Made by a program: the position numbers and the translations under genes. DNA of 64,000 nucleotides from UBA11524 sp045591175 (GTDB taxonomy: Bacteria; Bacillota; Clostridia; Christensenellales; Aristaeellaceae): positions 1-64,000 of the forward strand of contig JAZNSI010000039.1 of NCBI GenBank assembly GCA_045591175.1. Reading direction: 5' to 3'. Each line of letters begins with the position of its first letter. Position 1 is the stretch's first letter. Below are positions 34,589-42,144 of the stretch, in pieces. The notes under the pieces are model-generated. The model was not told the origin of the DNA and made no database searches. It saw only the letters and a program-made list of their open reading frames with translations.

Positions 34589-35815
34589 ATGCACATTCTT
34601 GACATCCTGAAGGAGCGCGGCTTTATCGCCCAGGTCACCTTCGAAGACGAGCTGTACAAGCAGCTGGAAGAGCCCACCACCTTCTACGTGGGCTTCGACC
34701 CCACCGCCGATTCCCTGCACATCGGCCACTACATCCCGATCATGGCCATGGCCCACATGCAGCGCGCCGGCCACAAGCCCATCGCCCTGATGGGCGGCGG
34801 CACCGCGATGATCGGCGACCCCTCCGGCAAGACCGATATGCGCAAGATGATGACCACGGAGACCATCGACCACAACGTCGAGTGCATCAAGAAGCAGATG
34901 AGCCGCTTCCTGGACTTCTCCGAGGGCAAGGCCATCATCGTCAACAACGGCGACTGGCTGCGTCACCTGAACTTCATTGAGTTCATGCGCGATATCGGCT
35001 CCATGTTCTCCGTCAACAACATGCTGCGCGCTGACTGCTACCGCGCCCGCATGGAGTCCGAGAACGGCCTCTCCTTCCTGGAATTCACCTACATGCTCAT
35101 GCAGTCCTACGATTTCCTGGAGCTGTTCCACCGCTACGGCTGCCGTCTGGAAATGGGCGGCAACGACCAGTGGTCCAACATGCTGGGCGGCGCTGACCTG
35201 GTCCGCCGCAAGGACAACGAGAAGGCCTTCGCCTGCACCTTCCAGCTGCTGCTCACCCATGACGGCAAGAAGATGGGCAAGACCGAGAAGGGCGCCCTGT
35301 GGCTCGATCCCAACAAGTGCTCCCCCTTCGATTTCTACCAGTACTGGCGTAATGTGGACGACAAGGACGTGGAGAAGTGCCTGGGCCTGCTGACCTTCCT
35401 GCCCATGGACGAGGTTCGCCGTCTGGGCGCGCTGGAGGGCAGCGCCATCAACGAGGCCAAGAAGGTGCTGGCCTTCGAGGTCACCAAGCTGGTGCACGGC
35501 GAAGAAGAAGCCACGAAGGCTGCGGACGCTGCGGCTTCCCTGTTCGGCGGCGGCATGAACAGCGCCAACGTCCCCTCCTTTGAGCTGACCGCGGCTGACC
35601 TGGCGGAGGACGCCCGCGTGACCACCATGCTGGTGAAGTCCGGCCTGTGCAAGAGCCAGTCCGAGGCCCGTCAGCAGATCAAGGCCGGCGCTGTGTCCGT
35701 GGCCGAAGTGAAGGTCACCGACATGAACGCCACCATTGACGCTGCCCAGTTCGGCGAGGACGGCCTGATGCTCCAGAAGGGCAAGAAGGGCTTCCGCCGC
35801 CTGATCCTCAAATGA
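34589..35815 (+). CDS. tyrS: Tyrosyl-tRNA synthetase
   Basis: Class Ic synthetase charging tRNA-Tyr. The 408-residue protein contains the HIGH signature at residues 44-47 (DSLHIGHYIP), the tyrosine pocket block FLEFTYMLMQSYDF, GGNDQWSNMLGG, the KMSKS equivalent KMGKT near residue 229, and a C-terminal S4 RNA-binding domain (SKSQSEARQQIKAGAVSV region). The ATG has AAAGGAGG 7 bases upstream. It lies 33 bases after the aminotransferase and overlaps yigZ by 4 bases. Confidence 0.97.
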   Translation: MHILDILKERGFIAQVTFEDELYKQLEEPTTFYVGFDPTADSLHIGHYIPIMAMAHMQRAGHKPIALMGGGTAMIGDPSGKTDMRKMMTTETIDHNVECIKKQMSRFLDFSEGKAIIVNNGDWLRHLNFIEFMRDIGSMFSVNNMLRADCYRARMESENGLSFLEFTYMLMQSYDFLELFHRYGCRLEMGGNDQWSNMLGGADLVRRKDNEKAFACTFQLLLTHDGKKMGKTEKGALWLDPNKCSPFDFYQYWRNVDDKDVEKCLGLLTFLPMDEVRRLGALEGSAINEAKKVLAFEVTKLVHGEEEATKAADAAASLFGGGMNSANVPSFELTAADLAEDARVTTMLVKSGLCKSQSEARQQIKAGAVSVAEVKVTDMNATIDAAQFGEDGLMLQKGKKGFRRLILK

Positions 35816-36453
35816 GTACCGCGACCTACAAGACGCTGCGGCAGGAAGCAGCCGATGAGGTGATCATCAACAAGAGCCGCTTCATCGGCTACGCCTGCCC
35901 CTGCGAAACGGAAGAGGAGGCCCTCGCCTTCCTGCAGAAGATCCGCACGAAGCACAAGGACGCGACCCACAACTGCTATGCCTACGTCATCGGCAGGAAT
36001 GCGGGCATCATGCGCTACTCCGACGACGGCGAACCCGGCGGCACCGCTGGCCTCCCCATGATGGAGGTGCTCAAGGCCCAGGGCGTGGTCAACTGCTGCG
36101 TGGTGGTGACGCGCTACTTCGGCGGCGTGCTGCTGGGCGCAGGCGGACTCGTCCGCGCGTACACCCAGGGCACGGTCATTGCGCTCAAGGCCGCGCAGGT
36201 CGTCGTGATGGAGCCCAGCCAGCGGTATCTGTGCGAGGTGGCCTACCCCCTGTGGGATCGCGTCACCCACGCGCTGAAAACCATGCCCGTGCAGCTGGTA
36301 TCCAGCGAATTCACCACGGCTGTCGGCTTCACGCTGCTGGTGCGCGAAAAGGACGCGGAGGCAATGCTCGCCGATCTCGTCCGGCTGACGGACGCCAAGT
36401 TCGAGTACCTGCTGGAGGATGAATCCTACGAGGCGTGGGACGCAAGCGAATAA
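35812..36453 (+). CDS. yigZ: YigZ/IMPACT family protein
   Basis: A 213-residue UPF0029/IMPACT-family protein with KSRFIGYACPCETEEEALAFL, HNCYAYVIG, SDDGEPGGTAGLPM and VVVTRYFGGVLLGAGGLVRAY. Eukaryotic IMPACT inhibits Gcn2; bacterial YigZ proteins have no settled function. The ATG overlaps the tyrS stop (ATGA), so it is translationally coupled. Being in a Tyr T-box operon, it would rise on tyrosine shortage, which is a suggestive parallel with IMPACT and amino-acid starvation. Confidence 0.9.
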   Translation: MSTATYKTLRQEAADEVIINKSRFIGYACPCETEEEALAFLQKIRTKHKDATHNCYAYVIGRNAGIMRYSDDGEPGGTAGLPMMEVLKAQGVVNCCVVVTRYFGGVLLGAGGLVRAYTQGTVIALKAAQVVVMEPSQRYLCEVAYPLWDRVTHALKTMPVQLVSSEFTTAVGFTLLVREKDAEAMLADLVRLTDAKFEYLLEDESYEAWDASE

Positions 36454-36459
36454 CATTTG

Positions 36460-36491
36460 CCGCCGCAAGTTTTTTTCCTGCGGCGGTTTTT
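36460..36491 (+). terminator. Intrinsic terminator of the tyrosine operon
   Basis: CCGCCGCA (36460-36467) and TGCGGCGG (36479-36486) form a perfect stem, followed by TTTTT. Confidence 0.9.
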
Positions 36492-36507
36492 GTATAGGAG
36501 GACCGAA

Positions 36508-36972
36508 ATGAACATTGAACTCGTCCGCGCATCCATGGAGGATGCGGAAGTCATCTGGCGCATGCAGCGCGCCGCTTTCACGGAGTTGCTTGACAAATAT
36601 CAGGACTTCGACACCAATCCCGGCAATGAAACGCTGGAAAAGGTGCAGTGGCGATTTTCCTTTCCCGCGACGCATTTCTACTTGATCCGTGCAGACGGCG
36701 AGAACGCAGGCGCCATCCGCGTCATCGATCACCACGATAGCTCCCCAAAGAAGATCTCGCCCCTGTTCGTCCTGCCGCAATTCCAGGGTAAGGGCATCGC
36801 GCAGGCAGCAATCCGTGAGGCCGAGCGCATCCACGGCAGCGACAACTGGTGCCTTGACACCATCCTGCAGGAGAAAGGCAACTGCCACCTGTACGAGAAG
36901 ATGGGCTACCGTCAAACCGGCGAAACCAGGGTCATCAACGACCGCCTGACGCTGGTGTCCTACGAGAAATGA
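36508..36972 (+). CDS. GNAT-family N-acetyltransferase
   Basis: A 154-residue acetyltransferase with ISPLFVLPQFQGKGIAQAAIREAERI as the acetyl-CoA binding core and LYEKMGYRQTGE as the late motif. The ATG at 36508 has AGGAGG 6 bases upstream. No promoter was found between the preceding terminator and the gene, so it may rely on read-through. Substrate unknown. Confidence 0.84.
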   Translation: MNIELVRASMEDAEVIWRMQRAAFTELLDKYQDFDTNPGNETLEKVQWRFSFPATHFYLIRADGENAGAIRVIDHHDSSPKKISPLFVLPQFQGKGIAQAAIREAERIHGSDNWCLDTILQEKGNCHLYEKMGYRQTGETRVINDRLTLVSYEK

Positions 36973-37020
36973 CAGGCAGGCCCCTTCATTTCCAGTTCAC
37001 AGCGCCGCCCTATACTTGCC

Positions 37021-37049
37021 TTGTACGATGCACGGTTCTGTGCTATAAT
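37021..37049 (+). promoter_or_regulatory. Promoter of the two-component/alarmone operon
   Basis: TTGTAC (37021-37026), 17 bases, TATAAT (37044-37049). The response regulator start is 25 bases further on, giving a very short leader with AAAGGAG. Confidence 0.8.
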
Positions 37050-37073
37050 GGAGCTACAAAGGAGCTGGTATAG

Positions 37074-37751
37074 ATGTTTACAATCATGGTCGTGGAGGAT
37101 GATCTGGCGCTGCAGCGGATGATGTGCGCCTTTTTGGGGCTGAACGGCTATCAGACCATCCCCGCCGCCAATGGCGAGGAGGCTCTGGACGCTATTGAGC
37201 GGGTCATGCCCGATCTGGTCATCGCGGACGTGATGATGCCCGTGATGGACGGCTGGGAACTGACCGAGGAACTGCGCAGCGCCTATCCCCTGCTGCCCAT
37301 CATGCTGGTCACCGCCCGCGATTCCATCCAGGACAAGCGCACCGGCTTCACCGCAGGCGCGGACGATTACCTCACCAAGCCCGTCGACCTTGATGAGCTG
37401 CTGCTGCATGTACAGGCGCTGCTTCGCCGCAGCCGGGCCATGACCAGCCACCGCCTCACCCTTGGCGAAACGGTGCTGGACTACGACAGCCTGACCGTCC
37501 GCCGGGGCGACACCCTGCTGACGCTGCCCAAGAAGGAATTCTTCCTCCTGTTCAAGCTCTGCTCCAGCCCCATGCAGATCTTCACCCGCAGGCAACTGAT
37601 GGACGAGATCTGGGGCATGGATTCCGACAGCGACGAGCGCACGGTGGACGTGCACATCAAGCGGCTGCGCGAAAAGTGCGAGGTGTTCCCGGATTTCTCC
37701 CTCGTGACGGTGCGCGGCCTGGGCTACAAGGCGGTCAAGAACGATGCTTAA
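37074..37751 (+). CDS. OmpR/PhoB-type response regulator
   Basis: A 225-residue regulator. The receiver domain has the acidic pair Glu8-Asp9-Asp10, phosphoacceptor Asp52 (LVIADVMMPVMDG), Thr of VTARDS and Lys of YLTKPVD. The winged-helix DNA-binding domain spans about residues 128-222, with DERTVDVHIKRLREK as recognition helix. It overlaps the kinase start by 8 bases and is the first gene of a three-gene unit. The regulated genes are unknown, but the operon promoter itself is a candidate. Confidence 0.93.
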   Translation: MFTIMVVEDDLALQRMMCAFLGLNGYQTIPAANGEEALDAIERVMPDLVIADVMMPVMDGWELTEELRSAYPLLPIMLVTARDSIQDKRTGFTAGADDYLTKPVDLDELLLHVQALLRRSRAMTSHRLTLGETVLDYDSLTVRRGDTLLTLPKKEFFLLFKLCSSPMQIFTRRQLMDEIWGMDSDSDERTVDVHIKRLREKCEVFPDFSLVTVRGLGYKAVKNDA

Positions 37752-39120
37752 GCGATATCTTCAGCCCTATACCTTCCGCAGCAGGATGATGATCGTGCTC
37801 TACGTCAGCGCGGCGTTTTCTGCCGTGGTATCGCTGCTGTTTGCCTACGTCATCGCCCATGTGAACGTGCAGAGCGAGCTGCAGCTGCAGCAGCAGGCGT
37901 TGGGCGTATATCTGCTGGAAATGGACAGCCGCACCGACCTTTCCATGGCCACGATGCTGGGCATGGTGGACGATGTGGAGGACACCCACGTGGAGCCGGT
38001 GGACATGACCGCTCCCGACTTGCCGGAGGATCTCGTGGCTACGCTGGCCGTGCGCCAGGTGGTCTCCGTGCTGGACGACATGACCCAATCCCCGGTGACC
38101 TATGTGCAGCTGTCCGAGGGTGTGGTGCGCATCACATCACTGTACGGAAGCTCGCTGTTTGTGGTGGCGTTCTTCCGCATCATCGCGACCTCGCTGAGCT
38201 TCCTGGCGGTGTTCGTGCTGATGACGACCTTTGCGTCCTTCCGGCTGTCAAAGCCCGTGCAGTTGCTCACCAGCGCCCATGAACGCGTCCAGGAGGGTGA
38301 TTTTTCCGTCCGCCTGCCGGATAACCAGCCCGGCGAAATGGGCGAGCTCATGCGCTCCTTCAACGATATGACCGAGGCGCTTGGCTCCACCGCCTACCTG
38401 CAGAAGGACTTCATCAGCAGCATCTCCCACGAATTCAAGACGCCCATTGCGTCCATCCGCGGCTTTGCCAAGCTCCTGCAGATGCCCGGCCTGACGGACG
38501 AACAGAAGGCGGAATACATCCGCATGATCGCCCAGGAAAGTGACCGCCTCTCCCGGCTGTCGGAGACGCTGCTGCGCCTCTCCGCGCTGGAGCAGCAGAC
38601 GGCGCTGGCGTCCCTCGCGGCCTTCCCGCTGGACGAGCAGCTGCGGCAGGTCATCCTCCGCCTGGAGCCCGCCTGGAGCCAGAAGGACATTGCCTGGCAG
38701 CTGGATCTGGACGAGATCACCATCACCTCCGACCAGGAGCTGCTCAATCAGGTGTGGGTGAATATCCTGCAAAATGCGATCAAGTTCTCCCCCGAGGGCA
38801 GCGAGATCGCAGTGCGGGTTTTCCGCCAGGGCAACGCCGTTGTGGAGGTGCAGGACCACGGCTGCGGCATGACGGAGGAAGCGCAATCCCGCATCTTCGA
38901 CAAGTTCTACCAGGCGGACAAGAGCCGCAAACAGGAGGGCGTTGGCCTGGGCCTGAGCCTGGTCAAGCGCATCGTGGACATGATGGGCGGCACGATCACC
39001 GTGACGAGCGAGGTCGGTGTGGGTTCCACCTTCCGCGTGGAGCTGCCCGTCTCTCCGCCGCGCCATCACCATGCAGGGAATCTTCCCCCTGCCGACAGCA
39101 AGGAGGAACAGCATGCCTGA
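37744..39120 (+). CDS. Membrane sensor histidine kinase
   Basis: A 458-residue kinase. Membrane helices lie at about residues 15-38 and 140-163, flanking an extracytoplasmic sensor of about 100 residues. A HAMP domain follows (RLSKPVQLLTSAHERVQEGDFSVRL), then the dimerisation/phosphoacceptor helix with His229 in SSISHEFKTPIASIRG and the HATPase_c domain (NILQNAIKFS, DHGCGMTEEAQ, GVGLGLSLVKRIV). The last residues (HHHAGNLPPADSKEEQHA) extend beyond the ATPase domain and overlap the alarmone synthetase gene. Signal unknown. Confidence 0.93.
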   Translation: MLKRYLQPYTFRSRMMIVLYVSAAFSAVVSLLFAYVIAHVNVQSELQLQQQALGVYLLEMDSRTDLSMATMLGMVDDVEDTHVEPVDMTAPDLPEDLVATLAVRQVVSVLDDMTQSPVTYVQLSEGVVRITSLYGSSLFVVAFFRIIATSLSFLAVFVLMTTFASFRLSKPVQLLTSAHERVQEGDFSVRLPDNQPGEMGELMRSFNDMTEALGSTAYLQKDFISSISHEFKTPIASIRGFAKLLQMPGLTDEQKAEYIRMIAQESDRLSRLSETLLRLSALEQQTALASLAAFPLDEQLRQVILRLEPAWSQKDIAWQLDLDEITITSDQELLNQVWVNILQNAIKFSPEGSEIAVRVFRQGNAVVEVQDHGCGMTEEAQSRIFDKFYQADKSRKQEGVGLGLSLVKRIVDMMGGTITVTSEVGVGSTFRVELPVSPPRHHHAGNLPPADSKEEQHA

Positions 39121-39787
39121 AGAAACACGAATGCAGCAGATGAGCGAGGATTTCCAGCGGATGATGGACGAATTTTTCTCCATCCAGTGCCGCTATTCCG
39201 CCGCGATGAAGGAAGTGCAGACCAAGCTGGAGATCCTCGACGCTGAGTTCCAGATGAAGCACCGGCGCAATCCCATCCACCACATCGAGAGCCGGCTCAA
39301 GTCCATCCAGAGCATCATGGAAAAGCTCCGCCGGAAGCAGTTTTCCGTCAGCATGCACAGCGCTACGGAGAACCTCACCGACATTGCCGGCATCCGCGTG
39401 ATCTGCTCCTATGTGCAGGACGTGTACACCATCGCCCACCTGCTGACCTCCCAGGATGACGTGCATCTGCGGGAAATGCGGGACTACATCCGCCACCCCA
39501 AAGCCAATGGCTACCGCAGCCTTCACCTCATCGTGGAGATCCCCGTTTTCCTGCAGGAGGGACGGATGGTCATCCCCGTGGAGGTGCAGATCCGCACCAT
39601 CGCCATGGACTTCTGGGCGTCCCTGGAGCACAATCTGCGCTACAAGGCCGCTGGACGCGTACCGGAGGACATCTGCCAGGAACTGCAGGAGGTCGGCCAG
39701 GACATCGCTGCGCTGGACGACAAGATGCAGTCCATCCATGACCGCATCGACGCGCTGATCGCCGAAGAAAGCAAATCCCCCAACTGA
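39113..39787 (+). CDS. Small alarmone synthetase (RelQ-like GTP pyrophosphokinase)
   Basis: A 224-residue single-domain ppGpp synthetase without hydrolase or TGS/ACT domains. Synthetase motifs: HHIESRLKSIQSIMEKL, DIAGIRVICSYVQDVY, RHPKANGYRSLHLIVE and VPVEVQIRTIAMDFWASLEH-like strand. Length and order fit the RelQ (YjbM) group. The ATG at 39113 has AAGGAGG 7 bases upstream and lies inside the end of the kinase gene (8-base overlap), so alarmone synthesis is coupled to expression of a two-component system. Product could be ppGpp, pppGpp or pGpp. Confidence 0.9.
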   Translation: MPEETRMQQMSEDFQRMMDEFFSIQCRYSAAMKEVQTKLEILDAEFQMKHRRNPIHHIESRLKSIQSIMEKLRRKQFSVSMHSATENLTDIAGIRVICSYVQDVYTIAHLLTSQDDVHLREMRDYIRHPKANGYRSLHLIVEIPVFLQEGRMVIPVEVQIRTIAMDFWASLEHNLRYKAAGRVPEDICQELQEVGQDIAALDDKMQSIHDRIDALIAEESKSPN

Positions 39788-39836
39788 ATAAACGCCCGGC
39801 GTCGTGCACATCCTTACTGCAAAGGAGTGATGGACG

Positions 39837-40271
39837 ATGCTGGGCTTTGTTTGTGCACTGCTGGCCGGTGCTGCAATGAGCATCCAGGGTGTGATGAACA
39901 CCCGCCTGGGCGACAAGGTGGGCGTGCTGGAAACCAACGCGCTGGTGCAGGGCGTGGGCTTCCTGCTAGCGATGGCGATCGTATTTTTCTTTGGCAAGGG
40001 CAATATTCGCCTGATCGGGCAGGCGCCGTGGTATTCCTGGCTGGGCGGCGTGATTGCGCCCGTCATCACGGTGACGGTGATGCTCTCCATCAAGGGGCTG
40101 TCCCCCACCGTAGCGATCTCGACCATCCTGCTGGCGCAGCTGACGGTGGCGGCGCTGATCGACGCCTTTGGCTGGCTGGGCGCAGAGAAGATGCCCTTCA
40201 CCTGGCAGAAGTACGTCGGCGTGGGGCTGATGGCCGCGGGCGTACTGATGATGAAGTGGAAGACGACATGA
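39837..40271 (+). CDS. YdcZ-type DMT superfamily transporter
   Basis: A 144-residue membrane protein with four to five hydrophobic segments, including LGFVCALLAGAAMSIQGVMNTRLGDKVG and LLAQLTVAALIDAFGWLGAEK, typical of the DMT_YdcZ (DUF606) family. Most members are half-size transporters that work as dimers; substrates are unknown. AAGGAG precedes the ATG by about 9 bases. It lies 49 bases after the alarmone synthetase. The hairpin at 40359-40390 is its only visible terminator. Confidence 0.83.
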   Translation: MLGFVCALLAGAAMSIQGVMNTRLGDKVGVLETNALVQGVGFLLAMAIVFFFGKGNIRLIGQAPWYSWLGGVIAPVITVTVMLSIKGLSPTVAISTILLAQLTVAALIDAFGWLGAEKMPFTWQKYVGVGLMAAGVLMMKWKTT

Positions 40272-40358
40272 TCCGCAGCGCTTTGTCGAACGCTTCCCTT
40301 CTTCCGCCAAAGAGAGTGTTTTTTCAACGCAGGGATTCACCTGTCCGAAAAGGAATCT

Positions 40359-40390
40359 ACCTCCTGTGAATACTGTCACAGGAGGTTTTT
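40359..40390 (+). promoter_or_regulatory. Terminator-like hairpin overlapping the spoIIAA ribosome binding site
   Basis: ACCTCCTGTGA (40359-40369) and TCACAGGAGGT (40376-40386) are perfectly complementary over 11 bp with a 6-base loop, followed by TTTTT. The right arm includes AGGAGG (40380-40385), the Shine-Dalgarno of spoIIAA, placed 8 bases before its ATG. Transcripts from upstream should stop here or carry a masked ribosome site. Confidence 0.85.
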
Positions 40391-40393
40391 ATT

Positions 40394-40717
40394 ATGCTAC
40401 AATCCATCCGCGATGGGGACAGCGTGATCGTCCGGCTGGCAGGCGAATTGGATCACTATTGTGCCCAAAGCGTCCGCCGGGAGCTGGACGGGCTGATCGC
40501 AGACCGCAGCGTCCGCTGGCTGGTGCTGGACTTCTCCCGATTGCAATTCATGGATTCCTCGGGCATCGGGGTGATCCTGGGGCGCTACCGCCAGCTGCGC
40601 GACCGGGGCGGCCAGGTCGGCGTGGTGAACATGAACGAGCACATCACCCGCATCTTCCGCATGTCCGGCATGGACAGGGTGATCCGCCAGCTTGACCGAA
40701 GGGAGGCCGCGCAATGA
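40394..40717 (+). CDS. spoIIAA: Anti-sigma F factor antagonist
   Basis: A 107-residue STAS-domain protein that, when unphosphorylated, displaces sigma-F from SpoIIAB in the forespore. FMDSSGIGVILGRY holds the phosphorylatable Ser56, equivalent to Ser58 of Bacillus. The AGGAGG site is embedded in a strong hairpin (see 40359-40390). The stop overlaps spoIIAB by 4 bases. I saw no good sigma-H or sigma-A promoter between the hairpin and the start. Confidence 0.95.
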   Translation: MLQSIRDGDSVIVRLAGELDHYCAQSVRRELDGLIADRSVRWLVLDFSRLQFMDSSGIGVILGRYRQLRDRGGQVGVVNMNEHITRIFRMSGMDRVIRQLDRREAAQ

Positions 40718-41151
40718 ACAGGCACAACGAAATGGAAGTCAGCTTCCTCAGCGTACCGGAGAATGAGGCCTTCGCGCGGGTGGTGATCGCCGCTTTTGCC
40801 GTGCAGCTCTCCCCCACCATGCCCGAGATCGCCGATGTGAAAACCGCTGTGTCGGAGGCGGTGACCAACGCCATCGTCCACGGCTACGAAGGTACCCGTG
40901 GCATGGTGACCATGCGTGCCCGCATCGACGGCGCGACCCTCGCCATTGAGATCACAGATCGCGGCAAGGGCATCCCCAACGTCCGCCAGGCCATGGAACC
41001 CTTCTACACCACCCACCCCGAGCAGGAGCGCAGCGGCATGGGCTTTGCGGTCATGCAGACCTTTATGGACGAGGTGGACGTACGCTCCACGCCCGGCAGC
41101 GGCACCTCTGTCTGCATGCGCAAGCGCATCCGCCCGGAGGCCGTTCATTGA
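40714..41151 (+). CDS. spoIIAB: Anti-sigma F factor / serine kinase
   Basis: A 145-residue GHKL-fold kinase that holds sigma-F inactive and phosphorylates SpoIIAA. The N-box AVSEAVTNAIVHGY, G1 box DRGKGIPNV and G2 region ERSGMGFAVMQTFMD are intact. It overlaps spoIIAA and sigF by 4 bases at each end, fixing the stoichiometry of the switch. Confidence 0.96.
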   Translation: MNRHNEMEVSFLSVPENEAFARVVIAAFAVQLSPTMPEIADVKTAVSEAVTNAIVHGYEGTRGMVTMRARIDGATLAIEITDRGKGIPNVRQAMEPFYTTHPEQERSGMGFAVMQTFMDEVDVRSTPGSGTSVCMRKRIRPEAVH

Positions 41152-41819
41152 GCTTTGCCGATGACCTCCTTCATGCCCGCATGGACAGCCCGGAAGCCCT
41201 GCAGCGCCTGGCCGAAGAGCATCTGCCGCTGGTGGGGATGCTGACGCGGCGCTTTCCGTCCCCGCTGCCAAAGGAGGAGCTGTATCAGCAGGGCGTCGTC
41301 GGGCTGATGAAGGCGCTGCGACGGTTCGATCCCGCGCGTGGCGTGGCCTTCTCCACCTATGCCGCCGCGATGATCCTGGGGGAAATGCGGATGCTCTCCC
41401 GGCAGAATGCGCCCTTGCACATCCCCCGCCCGGAGGCCGAGCTGCGCCGCCGCATCCGGCACGCACAGGACGCACTGACTGCTGCCCTTCACCGGGAGCC
41501 CACCGTCATTGAGCTGGCCGAGGCACTGCACATGGACGCCGCCGAGCTTCCCCTGCACATGGAGGAAATCACCGTCGCCTCCACCGATGGCGAGGAAGGC
41601 GCGCCCATCCTGCCCGACCCGGAGGACTGGCAGATGCGCATCGAGCTGCGAGACATCCTCGCCCGCCTGCCGGAGACGGACAGGCAGCTGATCCTGCTGC
41701 GGCACCGTGCCGGGCTGACGCAGGCTCAGGCGGGGCAGCGTCTGGGCCTGACGCAGATGCAGGTCTCCCGGCGGGAGGCGATCATCCGAACGCTGCTGCG
41801 CCGGGCGTTGGCGGAATAG
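41148..41819 (+). CDS. sigF: Forespore RNA polymerase sigma-F
   Basis: A 223-residue sigma-70 family factor. Region 2 contains QQGVVGLMKALRRFDPARGVAFSTYAAAMILGEMRMLSR, with short regions 3 and 4.2 (LTQAQAGQRLGLTQMQVSRREA). It begins with TTG at 41148, overlapping the spoIIAB stop as TTGA, so it is translated by coupling; no free-standing ribosome site is seen beyond CGGAGG about 9 bases upstream. It is somewhat shorter than Bacillus sigma-F (255). Gene order and kinase/antagonist partners make sigma-F the clear choice over sigma-G. Confidence 0.94.
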   Translation: MSFADDLLHARMDSPEALQRLAEEHLPLVGMLTRRFPSPLPKEELYQQGVVGLMKALRRFDPARGVAFSTYAAAMILGEMRMLSRQNAPLHIPRPEAELRRRIRHAQDALTAALHREPTVIELAEALHMDAAELPLHMEEITVASTDGEEGAPILPDPEDWQMRIELRDILARLPETDRQLILLRHRAGLTQAQAGQRLGLTQMQVSRREAIIRTLLRRALAE

Positions 41820-41820
41820 A

Positions 41821-41846
41821 AAGGCAGGCGGTACAGCACCGTCTGC
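41821..41846 (+). terminator. Terminator of the spoIIA operon
   Basis: AAGGCAGGCGGT and ACCGTCTGCCTT form a 12-bp stem with one mismatch around ACAGC, followed by GTTGTC, a weak T tract. It may also serve the convergent 2Fe-2S gene. Confidence 0.75.
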
Positions 41847-41853
41847 CTTGTTG

Positions 41854-42132
41854 TCATTTCAGCCTTGGCAGGATCTCATCCCGCACCAGATCGGGAGCGT
41901 CCGCCGCCTGCACATGGTAGAACCGTTCCCCGGCAATGCGTACGCAGGGGCCGCTGTGGCACTCGCCCAGGCAATGCGCCCGGAAGATCTCCACCTTGTC
42001 CGCCACGCCTGCTGCCTCCAGAGCCTGTTGGAGAGCGTCCTCCAGCGGACGTCCGCCGCCGTTCGAGGCGCAGTTCATCCCGCCGCACACGCGGATGCGG
42101 AGCTTGTCATCATCATAGAAAAGCTGAGTCAT
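41854..42132 (-). CDS. Thioredoxin-like 2Fe-2S ferredoxin domain protein
   Basis: A 92-residue NuoE/HndA-type ferredoxin. The four ligands are Cys16 and Cys21 in VCGGMNCAS and the later C-x3-C of HCLGEC, with GPCVRI after it. Alone it may pass electrons to an oxidoreductase encoded elsewhere; no hydrogenase or NADH dehydrogenase subunit lies nearby. The ATG has a GGAGG site 4-5 bases upstream and lies 12 bases after deoD. Confidence 0.85.
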   Translation of the reverse strand: MTQLFYDDDKLRIRVCGGMNCASNGGGRPLEDALQQALEAAGVADKVEIFRAHCLGECHSGPCVRIAGERFYHVQAADAPDLVRDEILPRLK

Positions 42133-42144
42133 ACAGCCTCCAGT

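Noticed and set aside
40351..40376. Sigma-H promoter for spoIIA (AGGAAT followed by GAATAC)
   Set aside because: The two blocks are about 4-5 bases closer than the sigma-H consensus allows and the flanking bases do not match. The same bases are better explained by the 11-bp hairpin.
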